A stretch of DNA of 64,000 bases from Candidatus Faecalibacterium gallistercoris (GTDB lineage Bacteria > Bacillota > Clostridia > Oscillospirales > Ruminococcaceae), in contig DXBJ01000005.1 of NCBI GenBank assembly GCA_019116585.1, forward strand, positions 1-64,000. Direction: 5' to 3'. Shown in pieces: positions 1 to 7,378 of the stretch (its first letter is position 1; each line of letters opens with the position of its first letter). A model generated the notes under the pieces. It had not been told where the DNA came from and ran no database searches. It saw only the letters and a program-made list of their open reading frames with translations. The position numbers and the translations under genes are program-made.

Positions 1-84
1 CCTCCCCCGGAGGAGGAAAAGCGGCTGGATAAGGTAAAAGAGCCGCCCCACAAACGCCGGAGCTTGGAACGGGAGGAACGATGA
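1..84 (+). CDS. C-terminal tail of an upstream mobilization-element gene (partial)
   Basis: An open frame enters from the left edge and runs 27 codons to a TGA at 82-84. The visible tail is highly charged, rich in Glu, Lys and Arg. Its stop overlaps the start of the following mobC gene in an ATGA arrangement, which suggests translational coupling within one mobilization operon. The function cannot be read from so short a tail. Confidence 0.5.
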   Translation, partial: PPPEEEKRLDKVKEPPHKRRSLEREER

Positions 85-428
85 CGAAGAAACGCCGCCG
101 CCCGATCCACCTCCATGTGATGGTGTCTGAAGAAGAGCAGGCGCTGATCCGGGAGCGTATGGCCGAAGCGGGCATCCGAAACATGGGGGCCTATATGCGG
201 AAAATGGCCCTCAATGGGTATGTGCTCCATGTTGACCTGTCACCCGTCCAGGAGCTGGTGTCGCTCCAGCGGCGGTGCTCCAACAATCTAAACCAGGTGG
301 CGATCCAGGCGAATACCTACGGCGGCATTTACCCAGAGGAGATCAAGGTGTTGCAGCGGGACTATGAAAAGCTGTGGCGGCCCCTGTCTGATCTTCTGGA
401 AAAGCTCTCCGCCATTGTGCGGCTCTGA
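81..428 (+). CDS. mobC: MobC-family relaxosome accessory protein
   Basis: A 115-residue basic protein of the MobC type, the accessory DNA-binding partner that helps the relaxase open the transfer origin. The N-terminal half looks like a ribbon-helix-helix fold with the segment RERMAEAGIRNMGAYMRKMA. The C-terminal half has the family pattern LQRRCSNNLNQVAIQANTYG followed by a helix ending in LW. The ATG is preceded by GGGAGGAA and overlaps the stop of the preceding frame. Length is normal for the family. A second, broken copy of its C-terminal half lies just after the relaxase gene at 2593-2732. Assignment rests on motif recognition. Confidence 0.82.
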   Translation: MTKKRRRPIHLHVMVSEEEQALIRERMAEAGIRNMGAYMRKMALNGYVLHVDLSPVQELVSLQRRCSNNLNQVAIQANTYGGIYPEEIKVLQRDYEKLWRPLSDLLEKLSAIVRL

Positions 429-461
429 CCCCGGGGCGGCCCTGTGCCGTTCCCCAGCTAT

Positions 462-494
462 CTCCACCTCTGAACAAAGTGTTCAGAGGTGGAG
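462..494. repeat. Perfect 14-bp inverted repeat after mobC
   Basis: CTCCACCTCTGAAC at 462-475 and its exact reverse complement at 481-494 flank a 5-base loop. There is no U-tract, so it is not a standard intrinsic terminator. It marks the point where GC-rich mobilization DNA gives way to AT-rich cargo DNA, so it could be a transfer or recombination site or a stable 3' hairpin. Confidence 0.6.
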
Positions 495-514
495 TAGATT
501 ATTTCGGATTACCA

Positions 515-523
515 TGTTATACT
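515..523 (+). promoter_or_regulatory. Extended -10 promoter element for the AT-rich cargo gene
   Basis: TG-T-TATACT is an extended -10 element inside AT-rich DNA about 130 bases before the cargo ORF. No good -35 is visible. The long AT-rich leader up to 655 has no other obvious feature. Confidence 0.35.
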
Positions 524-654
524 AAAAAAGTAAAAGCTAATGGATAATTTAGGATTATAAATATAAGGCTTCTTATAGGAATTAAAAAGGAAGTAGAAAA
601 TGTTACACACCTAATAGCATAAGCAAATAACTACGGCATAGGGGCGGTTGCAAA

Positions 655-1527
655 ATGAGTGAGAATAATTTTAATAATGAATCCTATCGCGCATTGGTAA
701 GTGATCTAATCAACGATGCTTTTTATCTTGAGGGAGTTTCCCGTAGGGGTGTCATCGCAAAAATCAGGCAATATGCAGAAGTTGTGGTGAGAAGAATTTT
801 AGACTTATCACCAAATGAAACGGTTGAATTAGGCAACGGAAAACTTCAGCATAAAATTAAGGAAAAAAACAATCCACTTTTATTGAGAGCAGTCAAAGAC
901 ATAAACAAAATAGGCTCTGAATGTACTCATACTAAATCAACCAGAGAAATTAGTGAAGATGATGTAACTAATACCATAAATAGGCTGTTTGATCTGTACG
1001 CATCCGTTTTGATAGAGTATTTCACAAAATATGAGTTTGGAACAAATCTGCAGGTTGTATCCAGCTTTTCAATTTTACCGCCTATTATTAGGTACATAAC
1101 ATTGAATTACCTTTACGATAAAAATCCAAACAATCTTATGGTGATAGATAAATTAGCATTAGTCCTTCTGAAAGCACTCAACAAAGATGCTGCAATCAAT
1201 TGGTTGAAAGACCGCAAAGAAGTCCTCGAAAAAATACAGTCTGTTTCACCAGACGCTCATAAAGCTATTATAGAAAAATACGGCGAAGAGTGTGCAAATT
1301 TACTATGCGAAAACGCCCCCAATATGTATGAGCTTTGTGTTGAGAGAGTTAATTCAGTTGAAAATGCGCTTGATAAAAGAGGAATACTATATAATGACTT
1401 TGAAAGTGCAATTACAATTTATCAAAAAAATGGAATTATAAGTGGCTCATCCCCAGAGATTAAAGAGTTTAATTCTATAATGGAATTTTTATACCTTGGT
1501 AGAAAAGCACAGTGTGAACTTAATTAA
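655..1527 (+). CDS. AT-rich cargo protein, possible HEPN/DUF4145-like N-terminal domain
   Basis: A 290-residue, mostly helical soluble protein with no signal peptide or membrane segment. Residues about 15-130 recall DUF4145/HEPN-type helical bundles: an RQYAEVVVRRIL helix, then IGSECTHTKSTREIS in the place where such proteins have a Gly-x-x-x-x-His turn, then a long helix. This similarity is weak and from memory. The C-terminal half is unrecognised. Base composition is far more AT-rich than anything else in the window, so it is probably a recent import. It sits between mobC and the relaxase, which are usually adjacent, and it has its own promoter and terminator. A defence or toxin role is possible but unproven. 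Confidence 0.55.
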   Translation: MSENNFNNESYRALVSDLINDAFYLEGVSRRGVIAKIRQYAEVVVRRILDLSPNETVELGNGKLQHKIKEKNNPLLLRAVKDINKIGSECTHTKSTREISEDDVTNTINRLFDLYASVLIEYFTKYEFGTNLQVVSSFSILPPIIRYITLNYLYDKNPNNLMVIDKLALVLLKALNKDAAINWLKDRKEVLEKIQSVSPDAHKAIIEKYGEECANLLCENAPNMYELCVERVNSVENALDKRGILYNDFESAITIYQKNGIISGSSPEIKEFNSIMEFLYLGRKAQCELN

Positions 1528-1588
1528 ACCCTATTGCTTTAAAATTTAGTTATTCTTGACTTTGAAATTAATTGTTGAGAAGTCTTTA

Positions 1589-1617
1589 AGCGGTTGCTTT
1601 TTGCAGCCGCTGTTTTT
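1589..1617 (+). terminator. Intrinsic terminator of the cargo gene
   Basis: AGCGGTTGC and GCAGCCGCT pair around a TTTTT loop and are followed by GTTTTT. It lies about 60 bases after the cargo stop and isolates the cargo gene from the relaxase gene. Confidence 0.65.
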
Positions 1618-1638
1618 CTATTGGGAGGGGGGTACTCC

Positions 1639-2592
1639 ATGGCTACAACCTACATCCGGCCCTACAAGGTAGCGGCGGGAAAAACTGCTGTCCAGACGAT
1701 GGAGGATCGGTTTGCCTACGGGCTTAATCCGAAAAAGCTGGGGGACGTGTCTGCCTACCGCTGCGATCCGGCATCCGCCCCCGCTGAGTTTCTTCTGACA
1801 AAGAGCCAGTACCAGGCAGAAACGGGCCGGGCCGTAGAGTGCGGTGCCCTGTTCTTTCAGATCCGGCAGGCGTTTCTTCCTGGCGAGGTCACGCCGGAGG
1901 AAGCCAACAAAATCGGCTATGAAACGGCCATGCGCTGGACAAAAGGTAAGTACCAGTTTTTCGTTTGTACCCACATCGACAAGGGCCACATTCATAATCA
2001 CATTTATTACAACTCCGCGGCCTTTGACCGCTCCCGGAAGTTTCACAACTTCATCGGCTCCAGCTTTGCGGTGCGGCGGCTCTCTGACCGGGTGTGCATT
2101 GAGCACGAGCTGTCTGTTATCCAAAATCCGAAACAGCACAGCAAGGGCCGCTTTCTCCACTATGGCCAGTTGATTGGAGAAAAGCCGCCCACCGCGCAAC
2201 AGCGGGTGCGGCTGGCCATCGTGGAGGCCCTGGGGAAAAAGCCCGCCGACTTCCCGACGTTCCTGCGGCTCATGGAGGAGTCCGGCTTTGCGGTGAAGCA
2301 TGGGCGGGGCGGTGTGATCTCGTTCCTGGCCCCTGGGCAGGATAAGTACACCCGCCTGCGGGCTTCTGTCCTGGGCCCCGGCTTTGATCCCAATGACATC
2401 CGGACGGTGATTGCCGGGGAGCGTCCGATCCCGGAGCTCCCGAAGGACAGTCCGGCTCCGCCCCGGCGTGTCAATCTGATCATCGACATTCAAGAGCGCA
2501 TGGCCCAGGGCAAGGGCCCACCACTGAACAATGTCCCGGCGCTGTCGACCCGGCTCCTGAAAAAGGAACTGGACAAAGTGTTGGACGCTTGA
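1639..2592 (+). CDS. Relaxase/mobilization nuclease, C-terminally truncated
   Basis: A MobP-like relaxase of the PF03432 type that nicks the transfer origin and attaches to the 5' end. The N-terminus (MATTYIRPYKVAAGKT), the APAEFLLTKSQYQAETGR region and the metal-binding histidines in HIDKGHIHNHIYYNS (H117, H119, H121) are intact. The ATG at 1639 is preceded by GGGAGGGGGG. The protein is 317 residues, while relaxases of this type usually run to 450-550. Family resemblance fades after IDIQERMAQGKG near residue 290, and the frame ends at a TGA immediately followed, in the same frame, by mobC-like codons. A deletion has therefore probably fused the relaxase remnant to a mobC fragment. It is likely not functional for transfer. 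Confidence 0.8.
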   Translation: MATTYIRPYKVAAGKTAVQTMEDRFAYGLNPKKLGDVSAYRCDPASAPAEFLLTKSQYQAETGRAVECGALFFQIRQAFLPGEVTPEEANKIGYETAMRWTKGKYQFFVCTHIDKGHIHNHIYYNSAAFDRSRKFHNFIGSSFAVRRLSDRVCIEHELSVIQNPKQHSKGRFLHYGQLIGEKPPTAQQRVRLAIVEALGKKPADFPTFLRLMEESGFAVKHGRGGVISFLAPGQDKYTRLRASVLGPGFDPNDIRTVIAGERPIPELPKDSPAPPRRVNLIIDIQERMAQGKGPPLNNVPALSTRLLKKELDKVLDA

Positions 2593-2732
2593 GAGCTGGC
2601 GTCCCTCCAGCGACGCTGCACTAACAACAACCAAGTAGCGATTCATGTGAACACCTATAGTGGAATTACCCCGACGAGAGTAAGGCACTGCAACGGGACT
2701 TTGCTGACCTTTATAAATGGACTACCCTGTAA
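2593..2732 (+). pseudogene. Degenerate second copy of the mobC 3' half
   Basis: Directly after the relaxase stop the DNA reads ELASLQRRCTNN, then NQVAIHVNTYSGI. After a one-base deletion near 2668 it continues in another frame as PDESKALQRDFADLY and ends at TAA 2730-2732. This matches the C-terminal half of the intact MobC at 81-428 residue for residue in most positions, with one codon missing after the NN pair. It has no start of its own. Confidence 0.75.
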
Positions 2733-2944
2733 GATAATGCGGGAAACAATATAGACCTTCGGGGGGTACTGCTTGCTTGAGTACAGATGCAGGCGGCTGA
2801 ATAGCATATACGAACTTGGGTCGAGTTTTACAAAAACAAGTCGAAAATACGGGCCTTTTGGCAAAAATTAAGATCGCAAAGGGGTATAGCTGGTTTGGGT
2901 GCAGCTGAAAAATGCCCGTTGCTTTGCGCCGCTTATGAAAAAAG

Positions 2945-2980
2945 AAAAGCCTTGAAAACATCGTGTTTTCAAGGCTTTTT
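2945..2980 (-). terminator. Terminator of tRNA-Ala (also bidirectional)
   Basis: A 16-bp stem, AAAAGCCTTGAAAACA at 2945-2960 with its complement at 2964-2979, encloses a 3-base loop. A T-rich run follows on the minus strand. It lies 5 bases beyond the tRNA 3' end and also closes the mobile-element region read from the left. The stretch 2733-2944 holds no recognisable gene. Confidence 0.75.
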
Positions 2981-2984
2981 GTCT

Positions 2985-3060
<76 letters not shown>

Positions 3061-3115
3061 ATATTTGGTTTTGTTTTGGCGTCGTGGCCGGTGGTCTTGA
3101 CCGGCGACGTCAGTT

Positions 3116-3144
3116 ATTATAGCAGAGGCGGGGGGAAATGTCAA
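3116..3144 (-). promoter_or_regulatory. Consensus promoter of tRNA-Ala
   Basis: On the minus strand a perfect TTGACA (3139-3144) and perfect TATAAT (3116-3121) are separated by 17 bases. Transcription should start about 50 nt upstream of the mature tRNA. Confidence 0.85.
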
Positions 3145-3166
3145 CAGGTTTTTTGCATTTTTTTGC

Positions 3167-3197
3167 AAAAAAGCCGCCCGTGTCAAAAACGGGCGGC
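3167..3197 (-). terminator. Intrinsic terminator of thiT
   Basis: On the minus strand GCCGCCCGT, a 7-base loop and ACGGGCGGC are followed by six T. It lies about 35 bases past the thiT stop. Confidence 0.85.
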
Positions 3198-3230
3198 AAA
3201 GCGTTGATTTTGCAGGGGCTGGGCGGGAGG

Positions 3231-3806
3231 TCAGGCGGGCTTGCGCTCCTGGCTGGCGAACAGCTGGGGCGCCGCCTTGCAGACCAGCACCGCGGCGACC
3301 ATGGTCAGCAGGGTCTCGGGCACCATATAGCTGGCGTTGTAGCCCAGGCTGTAGGTCCAGGCGGCCAGGCCCTCGTTCAGGTTGCCCCAGACCAGCACGC
3401 CGGACAGGAAGCTGCACAGGAACCGCAGCAGGCCCACCATAAAGGTGCCGAAGGCCACGCCCACCATCCGGTTGTGGAAGGGACGGGCGAACAGCTCGGC
3501 CAGGCCCAGCGCCATAAAGGCCAGGACGTAGTCCAGCAGCACCTCGCCCAGGAAGTAGAGGAAACTGGGCACCGGGGGCGCATAAAAGCCCAGCAGCATC
3601 TGCAGCAGGCTGTTGACAAAGCCGGTGAACAGGCCCCACTTGACCCCGTGCCGGAAGCTGACCAGCACGAAAGGCAGCATGCTCAAAAAGGTGACGGCGC
3701 CGCCGTTGGGCAGCTCGTAGATCTTGATGTTGGACAGCACGGTGCCGGCCGCGATCATCAGGGCGCATTCGACCAGGATGCGGGTTTTGGAATAGGTTTT
3801 TGTCAT
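3231..3806 (-). CDS. thiT: ThiT-family thiamine ECF transporter S-component
   Basis: A 191-residue membrane protein with about six hydrophobic segments. It is the substrate-binding S-component that captures thiamine and works with a shared ECF energising module, which is not encoded here. The family signature ELPNGGAVTFLSMLPFVLVS near residues 31-50 is clear, and conserved Trp, Tyr and Glu residues near VLVWGNLNEG and YNASYMVPE fit the ThiT pocket. The ATG has GAGGAG upstream. A TPP riboswitch, an attenuator hairpin and a consensus promoter precede it, which independently supports thiamine as substrate. It is transcribed alone and ends at a strong terminator. Confidence 0.92.
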   Translation of the reverse strand: MTKTYSKTRILVECALMIAAGTVLSNIKIYELPNGGAVTFLSMLPFVLVSFRHGVKWGLFTGFVNSLLQMLLGFYAPPVPSFLYFLGEVLLDYVLAFMALGLAELFARPFHNRMVGVAFGTFMVGLLRFLCSFLSGVLVWGNLNEGLAAWTYSLGYNASYMVPETLLTMVAAVLVCKAAPQLFASQERKPA

Positions 3807-3837
3807 GAAGGGATCGCTCCTCGCTCAAAATAGTACA

Positions 3838-3875
3838 CAAAAACAAATGCGCCCGCTGGCGTGCAGCAGGCGCAT
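3838..3875 (-). terminator. Expression-platform terminator of the TPP riboswitch
   Basis: On the minus strand ATGCGCC/GGCGCAT plus GCTG/CAGC form a strong hairpin with a short loop, followed by TTTGTTTTTG. It sits between the aptamer and the thiT start, so TPP binding probably promotes termination here. Confidence 0.8.
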
Positions 3876-3907
3876 GGGGTGTTTACAAAACCGGACGTTC
3901 CGCAAAC

Positions 3908-3984
3908 TTACCTACGCCGGCATTACCCGGATCAGGTTGAAGGGTGCTCCGCGCAAGCGGATCTCAGCCTTTCGGCGCCCCTGT
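3908..3984 (-). promoter_or_regulatory. TPP riboswitch aptamer (THI element)
   Basis: Read on the minus strand, the hallmark pieces appear in order: GGGGCGCC, GGCTGAGAT, the variable GC arm, ACCC, then AACCTGATCCGGGTAATGCC and GGCGTAGG. These form the P2/P4 helices that bind thiamine pyrophosphate. It lies in the leader of thiT, so uptake is repressed when TPP is plentiful. Confidence 0.95.
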
Positions 3985-4001
3985 TTTCATGTCCAAAGTC
4001 A

Positions 4002-4029
4002 AGTATAGGCGCGGCGGGCAAAATGTCAA
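4002..4029 (-). promoter_or_regulatory. Promoter of the thiT leader
   Basis: On the minus strand TTGACA (4024-4029) and TATACT (4002-4007) have a 16-base spacer, placing the start just upstream of the TPP aptamer. Confidence 0.75.
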
Positions 4030-4082
4030 GCCCCCCGGACGATATATCAGCCCTGACGGTTCCCTTTTGGGGGCGGATGCGG

Positions 4083-4088
4083 TATAAT
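4083..4088 (+). promoter_or_regulatory. -10 element for the MBL-fold gene
   Basis: TATAAT about 70 bases before the start codon. No convincing -35 at the right distance. It is divergent from the thiT promoter. Confidence 0.45.
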
Positions 4089-4158
4089 GGGGCCAGTTCA
4101 AGGGCCCGGGCCGGCAGGCCCGGCCGGGAAACCGGACGGAAGGAAAGGCGGCGGCAGC

Positions 4159-4950
4159 ATGAAGATCACAGCACTGGTGGAAAATACGGTCTCCGGGCAG
4201 CGGGCGGAACAGCTGGGCCTGGGCAGGGAACACGGCCTGTCTCTGTACATCGAGGCCTGCGGGCACAGGATCCTGTTCGATATGGGGCAGAGCGGCCTGT
4301 TTGCCCGCAACGCGGCGGCGCTGGGGGTGGATCTGGCAGCGGTGGACCTGGCCGTGCTGTCCCACGGGCACTACGACCACGGCGGCGGGCTGGCCCGCTT
4401 CCTGGAGCTGAACGGCGCCGCGCCGGTCTACCTGAACGAACATGCCTTCGAGCCCCACTACCACGGGTCCGAACGGTACATCGGGCTGGACACCGCCCTG
4501 GCCGGCAGCCCCCGGCTCTGGTTCACCGGGGACGAAGCGGAGCTGGCCCCCGGGCTGACCCTTTTCACCTGCAACGGCCGGCCCCGGCGGCACGACCTGG
4601 GCAGCTTTGGGCTGACGGTGCTCCGGGACGGGGCGTTCCGGCCGGAGGACTTTTGCCACGAGCACTACCTGCTGATCCGGGAGGCGGGCCGGCGGGTGCT
4701 GATCAGCGGATGCTCCCACAAGGGCATCCTGAACATCGTGGACTGGTTCCGGCCCGACGTGCTGGTGGGGGGCTTCCATTTCAATTCCCTGCCGCTGGAC
4801 GACACCCTGGCCGCCTACGCCCGGGAGCTGGAGAGCAGCCCCACCGTATTTTACACCTGCCACTGCACCGGCCGGGATCAGTATGCCTTTATGGCCCGGT
4901 CCATGAGCCGGCTGCACTACCTGTCCACCGGGCAGACCATCCAGCTGTGA
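4159..4950 (+). CDS. MBL-fold metallohydrolase, dihydropterin-phosphate synthase-like
   Basis: A 263-residue cytoplasmic metallo-beta-lactamase-fold protein. The metal motif is LSHGHYDHGGG near residue 74, with further ligands in SGCSHKGILNI and FHFNS and a terminal CHCTG region. This pattern is typical of the group annotated as 7,8-dihydropterin-6-methyl-4-(beta-D-ribofuranosyl)-aminobenzene-5'-phosphate synthase-like proteins, whose true substrates are mostly unknown. The chosen ATG has AGGAAAGG ten bases upstream, and the longer frame upstream lacks a better start. It stands alone and converges on kdgK. Confidence 0.82.
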   Translation: MKITALVENTVSGQRAEQLGLGREHGLSLYIEACGHRILFDMGQSGLFARNAAALGVDLAAVDLAVLSHGHYDHGGGLARFLELNGAAPVYLNEHAFEPHYHGSERYIGLDTALAGSPRLWFTGDEAELAPGLTLFTCNGRPRRHDLGSFGLTVLRDGAFRPEDFCHEHYLLIREAGRRVLISGCSHKGILNIVDWFRPDVLVGGFHFNSLPLDDTLAAYARELESSPTVFYTCHCTGRDQYAFMARSMSRLHYLSTGQTIQL

Positions 4951-4958
4951 TCCGACCG

Positions 4959-5002
4959 AAAAACAGGCCGCGGACCCTCCTGCAGGAAGGTTCGCGGCCT
5001 GT
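4959..5002 (-). terminator. Terminator of kdgK (convergent with the MBL gene)
   Basis: ACAGGCCGCGGACC and its near-complement close a 14-bp stem. On the minus strand it is followed by TTTTT, so it chiefly serves the leftward gene, though the hairpin can also stop the rightward transcript. Confidence 0.8.
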
Positions 5003-5041
5003 CTGGCGTTTCCGGTCCGGGCGCCGCCGGCGGGCGGGGCC

Positions 5042-6130
5042 TCAGCGCTTGATGTCGTAGTTCATGTTCATCAGGTTGCGGATGGTGTTGACGTCGTCGG
5101 TGATGTTGGCGTCGCCGTGGATGGTGTGCTTGATGGCGCTGCTGGCCACCGCAAAGTTGATGATGTCCATGGCCTTATAGTTGTGCAGCATGGCGTAGAT
5201 CAGGCCGCTGGCAAAGGCGTCGCCGCCGCCCACACGGTCCAGGATGTTGAAGGTGAACAGCTTGCTCTCAAAAGTATGGCCGTCCAGCCACATGAAAGCC
5301 TTCAGGCTGTTCTCGCTGCCGCTGTGGGCGTAGCGGACATGCCGGGCGATGCACTTCAGGTTGGGGTACCGCTCGATGAAGTGCTGGAACACCTCGTCCT
5401 GCTGCTCGTAGCTGGGCTGCAGGGGCACGCCGTCCTTCCAGTCGCCCTTCGAGTGGTCGTTTTCGTCCTTCCACAGGTGGTAGGGCTCGATGCCCAGCAG
5501 CACGTCCACGTAGGGCAGGCACTCGGTGCAGAAGTCCCGGGCCTCCTCCCAGCTCCACAGGCTGCTGCGGAAGTTGCCGTCAAAGCTGACGGTCAGGCCC
5601 TTGGCCTTGGCCACCTTGAGCATGTCCATCACCAGGGTGCGGCAGTTGGGGGCCAGGGCCGGGGTGATGCCGCTGAGGTGCAGCCAGTTGAAGCCGTCCA
5701 GCAGGGCGTCCAGGTCCACGCGGGAAAAATCGTACTCGGTGATGGCGCTGTGCTTGCGGTCGTAGGTCACTTTGGAGGCGCGGATGCCGTAGCCCGTCTC
5801 CAGATAGTAGGTGCCCAGCCGGTGGGTGGGCACGTCCTGCTGGGTGGCCAGGATCATGGGGGTGCAGTGCACGTCGTTGGAGCGCAGCCACCGCACCGCG
5901 CTCTTGCCCAGGCTGTTGTTGGGCACCACGCTGAAAAAGGTGCTGTCCACGCCCAGGTTGGCCAGGGCCAGGGCAATGTTGGCTTCGCTGCCGCCGTAGC
6001 TGGCTTCAAAGCTGGAGGTCATGCGGATCTTCTCGTAGTTCGGCGGGGTCAGGCGGAGCATGATCTCGCCGCAGGTGATGAATTTGGGCGCGTTGGTGTC
6101 AGGGCTCAGCAGAGGGTTGTGGTGTTCCAT
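5042..6130 (-). CDS. kdgK: PfkB-family sugar kinase, 2-keto-3-deoxygluconate kinase
   Basis: A 362-residue ribokinase-fold enzyme that probably phosphorylates 2-keto-3-deoxygluconate with ATP in hexuronate breakdown. Features are GEIMLRLTPPNYEKI near residue 20, the sugar-binding SYGGSEANIALALANLG, and the C-terminal PfkB signature DRVGGGDAFASGLI with the catalytic Asp. The LTPP and GIEPYHLW segments are typical of KdgK-type members. The ATG is preceded by AAGGAGGAG. It is a single gene with its own promoter and terminator; no uronate genes lie beside it, so the exact substrate is inferred. Confidence 0.85.
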   Translation of the reverse strand: MEHHNPLLSPDTNAPKFITCGEIMLRLTPPNYEKIRMTSSFEASYGGSEANIALALANLGVDSTFFSVVPNNSLGKSAVRWLRSNDVHCTPMILATQQDVPTHRLGTYYLETGYGIRASKVTYDRKHSAITEYDFSRVDLDALLDGFNWLHLSGITPALAPNCRTLVMDMLKVAKAKGLTVSFDGNFRSSLWSWEEARDFCTECLPYVDVLLGIEPYHLWKDENDHSKGDWKDGVPLQPSYEQQDEVFQHFIERYPNLKCIARHVRYAHSGSENSLKAFMWLDGHTFESKLFTFNILDRVGGGDAFASGLIYAMLHNYKAMDIINFAVASSAIKHTIHGDANITDDVNTIRNLMNMNYDIKR

Positions 6131-6199
6131 GAGGACTCCTCCTTATCATTTTCCGGTAGCAGGATGCGGCCGGACTGCCGCACGATCGATCTTGTATCC

Positions 6200-6228
6200 A
6201 TTATATTGCTTTTTGCTCCGGATTTCAA
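6200..6228 (-). promoter_or_regulatory. Promoter of kdgK
   Basis: On the minus strand TTGAAA (6223-6228) and a perfect TATAAT (6200-6205) are 17 bases apart, about 70 bases before the start codon. Confidence 0.8.
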
Positions 6229-6331
6229 GCAGGCTTGCCAAAGTGGGCTGCAACAAGATGCCAAATTTTCGTCAAATCTACTGTGCATCTGGTCGAAACC
6301 GTGTGCGTACGTCGTTTGGGGCGTGCCGCTT

Positions 6332-7246
6332 TTACACGCCGGTCAGGTCGAAGTCGGGGGTGTATTCCTCTCTGGCGCTGCTCTTCTGCTGCATGTAGCC
6401 GGCGGCCAGCCCCTTGTCCACTGCGTAGTTGACCACCCGGCGGTACTCGTAGGTGGTGATGCGGCGGCCGATGCCCTGCTCCGCCGCCCGGTAAAAGGGG
6501 GTGTACTGGCTCATCAGGCTGGGGATAAAGCAGCCGGGGTCGGCGTCGTTCCAGGCGGCCATCTGGTCCAGCACCGCAAAGCTGTCCTCCACCTGCCCCG
6601 GCAGGGCCAGGTGCCGCAGGATCACGCCCCTGCGCAGGATGCCTTCCCCGTCCAGGACCGGGCGGCCGGCCTGGGCCATCATGGCCTCGATGGCGGTTTT
6701 GGCCACCTGGAAATAGTCGGGCGCGGCCGACAGCCGGGCCGACAGGGCAGGGGAGGCGTATTTCAGGTCCGCCAGCCAGACGTCCACATAGCCCTGCCAC
6801 CGGCCGACGCTCTCAGCCGTCTCGTAGCCGCCGGTGTTGCAGACGATGGGCAGGCGCAGCCCGGCGGCCCGGGCCTGGTCCAGCGCGGCGGTGATCCAGG
6901 GCTGCCACTGCCCCGGGGTGACCAGGTTGATATTGTGGGCCCCCTGGCGCTGCAGCTCCAGAAAAATGCCGGCCAGGCGCTCCACGGTGATCTCCTTGCC
7001 AAAGCACTGGGCGCTGATGGGGTAGTTCTGGCAGTAGCAGCACTTGAGGGCGCACCCCGAGAAAAAGACGGTGCCGCTGCCCCGGGTGCCGCTGATGCAG
7101 GGCTCCTCCCAGAAGTGGAGGGCGGCCCGGGCCACTTTCAGGGCGCCGGCGGCCCCGCAGTACCCGGCCTGCCCGGCGGCCCGGTCTGCCCCGCAGCGGC
7201 GGGGGCAGAGGGTGCAGCAGGCCGGGATGGTGAATGTTGTTGGCAT
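6332..7246 (-). CDS. Radical-SAM protein, PflX-like (PFL-activase homologue)
   Basis: A 304-residue radical-SAM protein. The iron-sulfur/SAM motif is in SGCALKCCYCQNYPIS (CxxxCxxC), and the N-terminal knuckle CTLCPRRCGADR...GYCG is the mark of the PflX/COG1313 branch rather than of true glycyl-radical-enzyme activases. SAM-binding follow-ups such as HNINLVTPG and ADLKYASPAL are present. No pyruvate-formate-lyase-like partner lies nearby, so its target is unknown. The ATG at 7246 is about 12 bases from GGAAGGG. Another ATG 7 bases upstream is in a different frame that does not give this protein. It is divergent from fbp. Confidence 0.82.
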   Translation of the reverse strand: MPTTFTIPACCTLCPRRCGADRAAGQAGYCGAAGALKVARAALHFWEEPCISGTRGSGTVFFSGCALKCCYCQNYPISAQCFGKEITVERLAGIFLELQRQGAHNINLVTPGQWQPWITAALDQARAAGLRLPIVCNTGGYETAESVGRWQGYVDVWLADLKYASPALSARLSAAPDYFQVAKTAIEAMMAQAGRPVLDGEGILRRGVILRHLALPGQVEDSFAVLDQMAAWNDADPGCFIPSLMSQYTPFYRAAEQGIGRRITTYEYRRVVNYAVDKGLAAGYMQQKSSAREEYTPDFDLTGV

Positions 7247-7318
7247 AGTGCATAAAGTCCCTTCCAAAAGATTTACAGGCTCGGCCTGCAAACAGTATAC
7301 CATTTTTTGCCCCCGCCG

Positions 7319-7327
7319 TGTTATACT
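7319..7327 (+). promoter_or_regulatory. Extended -10 promoter of fbp
   Basis: TG-T-TATACT lies about 50 bases before the fbp start. The -35 is weak. A TATACT on the other strand at 7294-7299 could serve the divergent radical-SAM gene. Confidence 0.5.
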
Positions 7328-7378
7328 GATAGAAAAAACTTGCAGCAGGCGCCGGATGCGCGCAGGGAGGGCACAGGG

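Noticed and set aside
2880-2906. GGGGTATAGCT fragment resembling the 5' end of tRNA-Ala
   Set aside because: Only 11 bases match, it is in inverted orientation and it comes from the 5' not the 3' end, so it is not a convincing attachment-site remnant.
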